Shown one piece after another: positions 7,492-10,749 of a stretch of 10,749 nucleotides of DNA; the first letter of the stretch is position 1; every line of letters begins with the position of its first letter. The stretch is from an uncultured Acinetobacter sp. GTDB taxonomy: Bacteria; Pseudomonadota; Gammaproteobacteria; Pseudomonadales; Moraxellaceae. The stretch spans positions 1-10,749 of the forward strand of contig CAAFWA010000214.1 of NCBI GenBank assembly GCA_900766635.1. The letters run 5' to 3'. Below the pieces are notes generated by a model. It was not told the origin of the DNA and did no database searches. It saw only the letters and a program-made list of their open reading frames with translations. The position numbers and the translations under genes are program-made.

Positions 7492-8406
7492 ATGCTTGAT
7501 TCTGCATTTATTCCTCCAATGATCAATGGCGTGACTGCCAGTAAAGTCTTTCTTCCTCAGCTTGCTGTTTGCCCTCAAAGCCTGTATGCCTATTTGGTGG
7601 AAAATTTTGCCCATATTGCCTCCAGTGAATGGCAACAACGCTTTGCTTCAGGTTTAATTTATAACCATTTAGGGGAAAAATTAACCCTTGAGAGTCCTTA
7701 TACGCCCAATCAGCATGTGTTTTATTATCGTTTTTTAGCCCATGAAATTGAGGTGCCGTTTGCTCATCATATTGTGTTTGAAAATGAGCACTTGTTGGTG
7801 GTCGATAAACCGCACTTTTTAACCATGAGTCCAACGGGTCAATATGTACAGCAAACCTTATTGGTGCGCTTAAAACAACAAACCCAAAATCCTGATTTAA
7901 CCCCGATTCACCGTCTTGACCGTGAAACCGCAGGTTTGGTGTTGTTTTCTAAACAAGTGGCAAGTCGTGGGGTTTATCAGCAAATGTTTGCTGAGCGATT
8001 GGTAAAAAAAACTTATCATGCGATTGCACCCTATCGTGCTGATTTAAGCTTTCCGCAACAGGTCTGCTTAAACATGCAAAAAGGTGAGCCGTTTTATACC
8101 ATGCAAGTGGTCGATGGCACACCCAATAGCGAAACACGGATTCATCTTCTCGAACATAATCAACAATTTGCCAAATATGAGCTACATCCAAAAACAGGCA
8201 AACAGCATCAGTTACGTGTGCATTTAAATCATCTTGGCATTGCGATTTTAAATGATCCTTTTTATCCGCATGTGTGCCATAAAGCCGATGATGATTTTAG
8301 TGCACCCTTACAACTCTTGGCACAGCAGATTGCCTTTATTGATCCGATCAGCAAAGACCCAATGCAATTTAGCTCATCATTTGAATTAAGCTTGCCTCAG
8401 CTATAA
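7492..8406 (+). CDS. RluA-family RNA pseudouridine synthase
   Basis: Converts specific uridines in rRNA and/or tRNA to pseudouridine; the exact target cannot be read from the sequence. With the ATG at 7492 it has 304 residues. The catalytic signature HRLDRETAGLVLF (residues 140-152) carries the active Asp (D143). Other family motifs are ENEHLLVVDKP (98-108), the KKTYHAI strand and HPKTGKQHQLRVHLNHLGIAILNDPFYP near the C-terminus. The N-terminal ~80 residues (WQQRFASGLIYNHLGEKL) resemble a degenerate S4-like RNA-binding region. The start at 7492 was chosen because AAGG lies 6 bases upstream (7482-7485); an ATG at 7444 in the same frame has no ribosome-binding site and would add 16 residues. 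A possible -10 (TATATT, 7469-7474) precedes it without a good -35. It is divergent from tsaE and convergent with rsuA. It could be an RluA-type dual-specificity enzyme, but RluC/RluD-like or other specificity is not excluded. Confidence 0.9.
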   Translation: MLDSAFIPPMINGVTASKVFLPQLAVCPQSLYAYLVENFAHIASSEWQQRFASGLIYNHLGEKLTLESPYTPNQHVFYYRFLAHEIEVPFAHHIVFENEHLLVVDKPHFLTMSPTGQYVQQTLLVRLKQQTQNPDLTPIHRLDRETAGLVLFSKQVASRGVYQQMFAERLVKKTYHAIAPYRADLSFPQQVCLNMQKGEPFYTMQVVDGTPNSETRIHLLEHNQQFAKYELHPKTGKQHQLRVHLNHLGIAILNDPFYPHVCHKADDDFSAPLQLLAQQIAFIDPISKDPMQFSSSFELSLPQL

Positions 8407-8422
8407 AACTAACATCATGTAT

Positions 8423-8450
8423 AAAAAGGCTGAGTCTAAACGACTCGCCT
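8423..8450 (-). terminator. Rho-independent terminator of rsuA
   Basis: Read leftwards, AGGCGAGTC (8450-8442) pairs with GACTC-GGC/T (8436-8427) to give a 9-bp stem with one bulged base at 8431 and a 5-base loop, followed directly by a T run (8427-8423). It lies about 40 bases past the rsuA stop. In the other direction the stem is followed by GTACTT, not a T run, so it is unlikely to stop the convergent pseudouridine synthase transcript efficiently. Confidence 0.75.
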
Positions 8451-8490
8451 GTACTTCACATCTACCCACCAAGTGAATGATGCTGAATTT

Positions 8491-9207
8491 TTAAACTTCT
8501 TGATCACGCATTTTGGCTTGTAGCAGTTGGCTTTCAGTTAAATATTGCCATTCACCTTGGGCTAAATCATTGGGTAAGGCAAATTGACCAATTTGCTGTC
8601 GATGCAAACGCTCAACTTTGTTACCCACCGCAGCCAGCATCCGTTTCACCTGATGATACACCCCTTGATGAACGGTCATTTGTAACTCGTATTCAGCAAG
8701 ACGAGAAACCTCGGTCGCTGCAAATAATCCTGATTCATTACGCAGTTCAACTCCTTGACGAAGTTGCGCCATTTGCTCGTCGGTAATTGGGTCGGCTGTG
8801 TGCATTTGATAGACTTTCGGCACATGCTTTTTAGGATGGGTTAAGGCTTGTAAAAATTGTCCATCATCGGTTAAGAGCAACAAGCCTGTGGTGTCTTGAT
8901 CTAAACGTCCCACACATTGAATGCCACGATACAGCAAAATCGGGTCCAATAAATCAAATACACTAAAATGATGCGTGGCTTGATGAGAACATTCATAGCC
9001 TTGCGGTTTATTTAAAGCAATATAGACCTTTTCACGGTATTGGTAAGCTTGCTCATCTACTTGAAAATGCGGATTTTTGGGATCAAATTTATATTTAAGG
9101 TCAGTGATGGTAGCGCCATCAATCTGTACTAAGCCATGTTTAATTAATTGTTGGCAAGCTTTACGTGAACCAAAGCCTTGCGATTGCAACATTTTCTCTA
9201 ACAACAT
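8491..9207 (-). CDS. rsuA: 16S rRNA pseudouridine(516) synthase RsuA
   Basis: Makes pseudouridine 516 in helix 18 of 16S rRNA during small-subunit assembly. 238 residues (E. coli RsuA 231). Residues 1-~60 are an S4 RNA-binding domain (LLEKMLQSQGFGSRKACQQL, LVQIDG). The catalytic domain follows with LNKPQGYECS (65-74), GRLDQDTTGLLLLTDDGQF (100-118) containing the catalytic Asp D103, and GVYHQVKRMLAAVGN (182-196). The KPQGY and VKRM-AAVGN-V-LHR pattern is closer to RsuA than to RluB, RluE or RluF as I recall those families, though RluE/RluB-type specificity cannot be excluded from sequence alone. The ATG at 9207 aligns with the E. coli start; a second in-frame ATG at 9192 would remove the first residues of the S4 domain. 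A -35/-10 pair upstream overlaps the promoter of the divergent DUF441 gene. It is transcribed alone and ends at its own terminator. Confidence 0.9.
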   Translation of the reverse strand: MLLEKMLQSQGFGSRKACQQLIKHGLVQIDGATITDLKYKFDPKNPHFQVDEQAYQYREKVYIALNKPQGYECSHQATHHFSVFDLLDPILLYRGIQCVGRLDQDTTGLLLLTDDGQFLQALTHPKKHVPKVYQMHTADPITDEQMAQLRQGVELRNESGLFAATEVSRLAEYELQMTVHQGVYHQVKRMLAAVGNKVERLHRQQIGQFALPNDLAQGEWQYLTESQLLQAKMRDQEV

Positions 9208-9251
9208 GACTCAACCACGTCTTCACAGCAAAAGTGTTAGTTTAGCCTAAA

Positions 9252-9280
9252 ATTGTAGAAAATGTCGCTTGCGCTTACAA
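9252..9280 (-). promoter_or_regulatory. Sigma-70 promoter candidate for rsuA
   Basis: Read leftwards, TTGTAA (9280-9275, 4 of 6) is followed after 17 bases by TACAAT (9257-9252, 5 of 6). Transcription would start near 9245 and give a ~38-base leader to the rsuA ATG at 9207. The two hexamers are the arms of an inverted repeat that also gives a promoter on the other strand. Confidence 0.45.
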
Positions 9281-9281
9281 T
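9253..9281 (+). promoter_or_regulatory. Sigma-70 promoter candidate for the DUF441 gene
   Basis: TTGTAG (9253-9258, 3 of 6) is followed after 17 bases by TACAAT (9276-9281, 5 of 6). Transcription would begin near 9288, about 20 bases before the ATG at 9308. It overlaps the rsuA promoter candidate almost completely on the opposite strand. Confidence 0.42.
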
Positions 9282-9307
9282 ATGGCTCTTTGTTTGGCCA
9301 AATAGCG

Positions 9308-9763
9308 ATGCTCTCCGATCTTGATGTTAATTTAGCAGTATTAATTTTATTATTGGTGGTTGGTGTATGGAGCCACAATAATGCAGTTACCATTGCCGCA
9401 GCAGTCTTAATTGTGTTTAAGATCACACCTTTGGCAGAATTTTTTCCGCTGCTACAACAACACGGTTTAAATCTTGGGATTATTATTCTCACCATTGGAG
9501 TACTCACCCCAATTGCCAGTGGCAAAATTGCAGGTGATGCCATTTTAAATTCCTTTTTGCATTGGAAATCTATATTGGCGATTTTGGTGGGCATGTTTGT
9601 GGCTTGGCTCGGTGCACGTGGTGTGAGCCTCATGAGCCATCAACCGAATATTGTCGCAGGTTTATTAATTGGTACGGTGGCAGGGGTCGCGGTGTTACGC
9701 GGTGTCCCTGTAGGTCCACTGATTGCCGCAGGCATTTTATCCTTGCTTATTGGTCAATCCTAA
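9308..9763 (+). CDS. DUF441 / YeaL-family inner-membrane protein (UPF0756)
   Basis: Small integral membrane protein of unknown function, 151 residues from the ATG at 9308, close to E. coli YeaL (148). It matches that family along its length: an N-terminal hydrophobic helix (~8-22), [26 protein letters not shown] (22-47), [20 protein letters not shown] (55-74), [24 protein letters not shown] (86-109) and [32 protein letters not shown] (116-147). About four membrane segments can be seen. The conserved ILTIGV-PIASG and [12 protein letters not shown] motifs are intact. The frame is open upstream to a TTG at 9269, but 9308 gives the family-like start; no clear ribosome-binding site precedes it. 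Its last 27 bases overlap the end of the convergent MFS gene. No biochemical role is known to me, and the neighbours do not suggest one. Confidence 0.9.
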   Translation: MLSDLDVNLAVLILLLVVGVWSHNNAVTIAAAVLIVFKITPLAEFFPLLQQHGLNLGIIILTIGVLTPIASGKIAGDAILNSFLHWKSILAILVGMFVAWLGARGVSLMSHQPNIVAGLLIGTVAGVAVLRGVPVGPLIAAGILSLLIGQS

Positions 9764-10749
9764 CGGCTGTTTAAACAGTAAATGCACCAGCACGAGAGCT
9801 ATAAACGATAAAATCATCATACTAATCCCAACACTTGCCCAACTGTGCGTGGCAGCCACCAACATGGCACAAAAAGGTGGAAAAACAAATTGAGCTAAAG
9901 CTGAACATTGTAGAGTCAAACCAATGGTGGCAGGAATGGCGCTCGGTTGTGGTGCCACATACATGGCACAGGAAAATACGCTTGCAGGAATTAAACCACC
10001 TACTAACGAGAACATCACTACGCATAAGTATTGTAAAGCAAAATTGAGTTCAGCTTGTAAGGTATAAAAACTCACTGCACACACGGTAATAACCACAAAC
10101 CCTACTCGAATGAGGGTGACAGCTTGATAACCGCGTTGCAAAAGTCGTCCACACAATGCTGTTCCTAATGCATTACTAATTGCCACAAAGGCTGTTAAGC
10201 TGCCTGCAATAGTTAAAGGGATGTGGTTTTCTGCATAAATGGTCGGTAAAAAGCCTACTAAACAGAGCCACTGACCTGCATACAAAGCAAAGATCAGTGC
10301 CAATAACCATGCAGGACGATGCGCTAAGGTAATTTTTAGAATCTGACCAACGTGCTGCTGTGTATTTGAGCGAGTGTTGGGCAATGAAAAATAAATAATC
10401 ACAGCCAAAATAAAGCTTGTGATGCCATAAATCACCCAAACACCTTGCCATACAGTCGAGTGAAGTAACCAAGGGGTCAACAATAAAGCGATGCCCATGC
10501 CACCGCCCATATAGGCACTCCATAAACCTAATGCTTTTTGTAACTGATCAGCGTGGACTAACTCCCGTAAGTAAGCCGCACCTGTCAGGGTCACGAGTAA
10601 AAAGCCTAAACCCTCACAGGCACGTAACAGTAATAGCATATTTAAACTACTGAACATTGCTCCTAAGGTACTCGCAACCCCCAATACACTTAAGCCCAAC
10701 AAGATACAGCGTTTTAAACCAATCCGTTGACTATAACTGCCCAGTACAA
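9737..10749 (-). CDS. MFS transporter, N-terminus off window
   Basis: Major facilitator superfamily inner-membrane transporter; substrate not identifiable. The frame is still open at the right edge, so only the C-terminal 336 residues are here. The first visible residues, [18 protein letters not shown], look like MFS motif A in the loop between helices 2 and 3, so about the first two helices lie beyond the window. [24 protein letters not shown] follows with the typical motif-B Arg in helix 4. About ten hydrophobic segments are visible, with the central loop around [16 protein letters not shown], consistent with a 12-helix protein. The TTG at 10702 is in frame but falls inside the motif-A loop and is not a real start. 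The tail overlaps the DUF441 gene by 27 bp in opposite orientation. It could be a drug/proton antiporter-type or cyanate-permease-type MFS member; the visible part does not decide. Confidence 0.88.
   Translation of the reverse strand, partial: VLGSYSQRIGLKRCILLGLSVLGVASTLGAMFSSLNMLLLLRACEGLGFLLVTLTGAAYLRELVHADQLQKALGLWSAYMGGGMGIALLLTPWLLHSTVWQGVWVIYGITSFILAVIIYFSLPNTRSNTQQHVGQILKITLAHRPAWLLALIFALYAGQWLCLVGFLPTIYAENHIPLTIAGSLTAFVAISNALGTALCGRLLQRGYQAVTLIRVGFVVITVCAVSFYTLQAELNFALQYLCVVMFSLVGGLIPASVFSCAMYVAPQPSAIPATIGLTLQCSALAQFVFPPFCAMLVAATHSWASVGISMMILSFIALVLVHLLFKQPLGLTNKQG

Noticed and set aside
8407-8450. Hairpin at 8427-8450 as terminator for the + strand pseudouridine synthase gene
   Set aside because: On the + strand the stem is preceded by the A run and followed by GTACTTC, so there is no U tract. 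It fits only the leftward rsuA transcript.
9767-9778. Perfect 12-bp palindrome CTGTTTAAACAG just after the DUF441 stop codon
   Set aside because: No loop for a stable hairpin and no T run follows. It lies in the MFS coding sequence near the C-terminus, so it is more likely chance in AT-rich DNA than a terminator or operator.

Overview
The window reads as chromosomal core DNA of a gammaproteobacterium of the family Moraxellaceae, most probably Acinetobacter. Three things point there: AT-rich coding sequence, the gene order lptD-surA facing hfq-miaA-mutL-tsaE, and above all an Hfq with a very long glycine/glutamine-rich tail, which is known from Acinetobacter and relatives. The genus is inferred from protein character, not from a search. 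No mobile element, CRISPR array, tRNA, rRNA or prophage gene is visible.

Layout. 1-2034 (+): 3' part of lptD, the outer-membrane LPS translocon; its start lies off the window. 2034-3341 (+): surA, the periplasmic chaperone for outer-membrane proteins, overlapping lptD by one base. 3347-3422: two terminator hairpins, the second able to work in both directions. 3433-7390 (-): a four-gene operon read leftwards, tsaE -> mutL -> miaA -> hfq, with an extended -10 promoter candidate just upstream of tsaE. A hairpin followed by a T run sits between miaA and hfq. 7492-8406 (+): an RluA-family pseudouridine synthase, divergent from tsaE. 8491-9207 (-): rsuA, with its own terminator. 9308-9763 (+): a small DUF441/YeaL membrane protein. 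9737-10749 (-): 3' part of an MFS transporter whose tail overlaps the end of the DUF441 gene by 27 bp.

How the genes fit together. lptD and surA form an envelope-biogenesis pair, since SurA assists folding of outer-membrane beta-barrels including LptD. The leftward operon and its right-hand neighbours are rich in RNA functions: TsaE (tRNA t6A37), MiaA (tRNA i6A37), Hfq (sRNA-mRNA pairing), an RluA-family enzyme and RsuA (16S rRNA pseudouridine). MutL (mismatch repair) is embedded among them, as in the enterobacterial tsaE-amiB-mutL-miaA-hfq-hflX cluster, but amiB is absent between tsaE and mutL and hflX does not follow hfq.

I did not find a new multi-gene system. The points most worth a second look are the tandem 18-bp repeat tail of hfq, the hairpin between miaA and hfq, the altered endonuclease motif in MutL, the mirrored promoter hexamers between rsuA and the DUF441 gene, and the 27-bp tail-to-tail gene overlap. 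Every intergenic gap is shorter than 105 bases.
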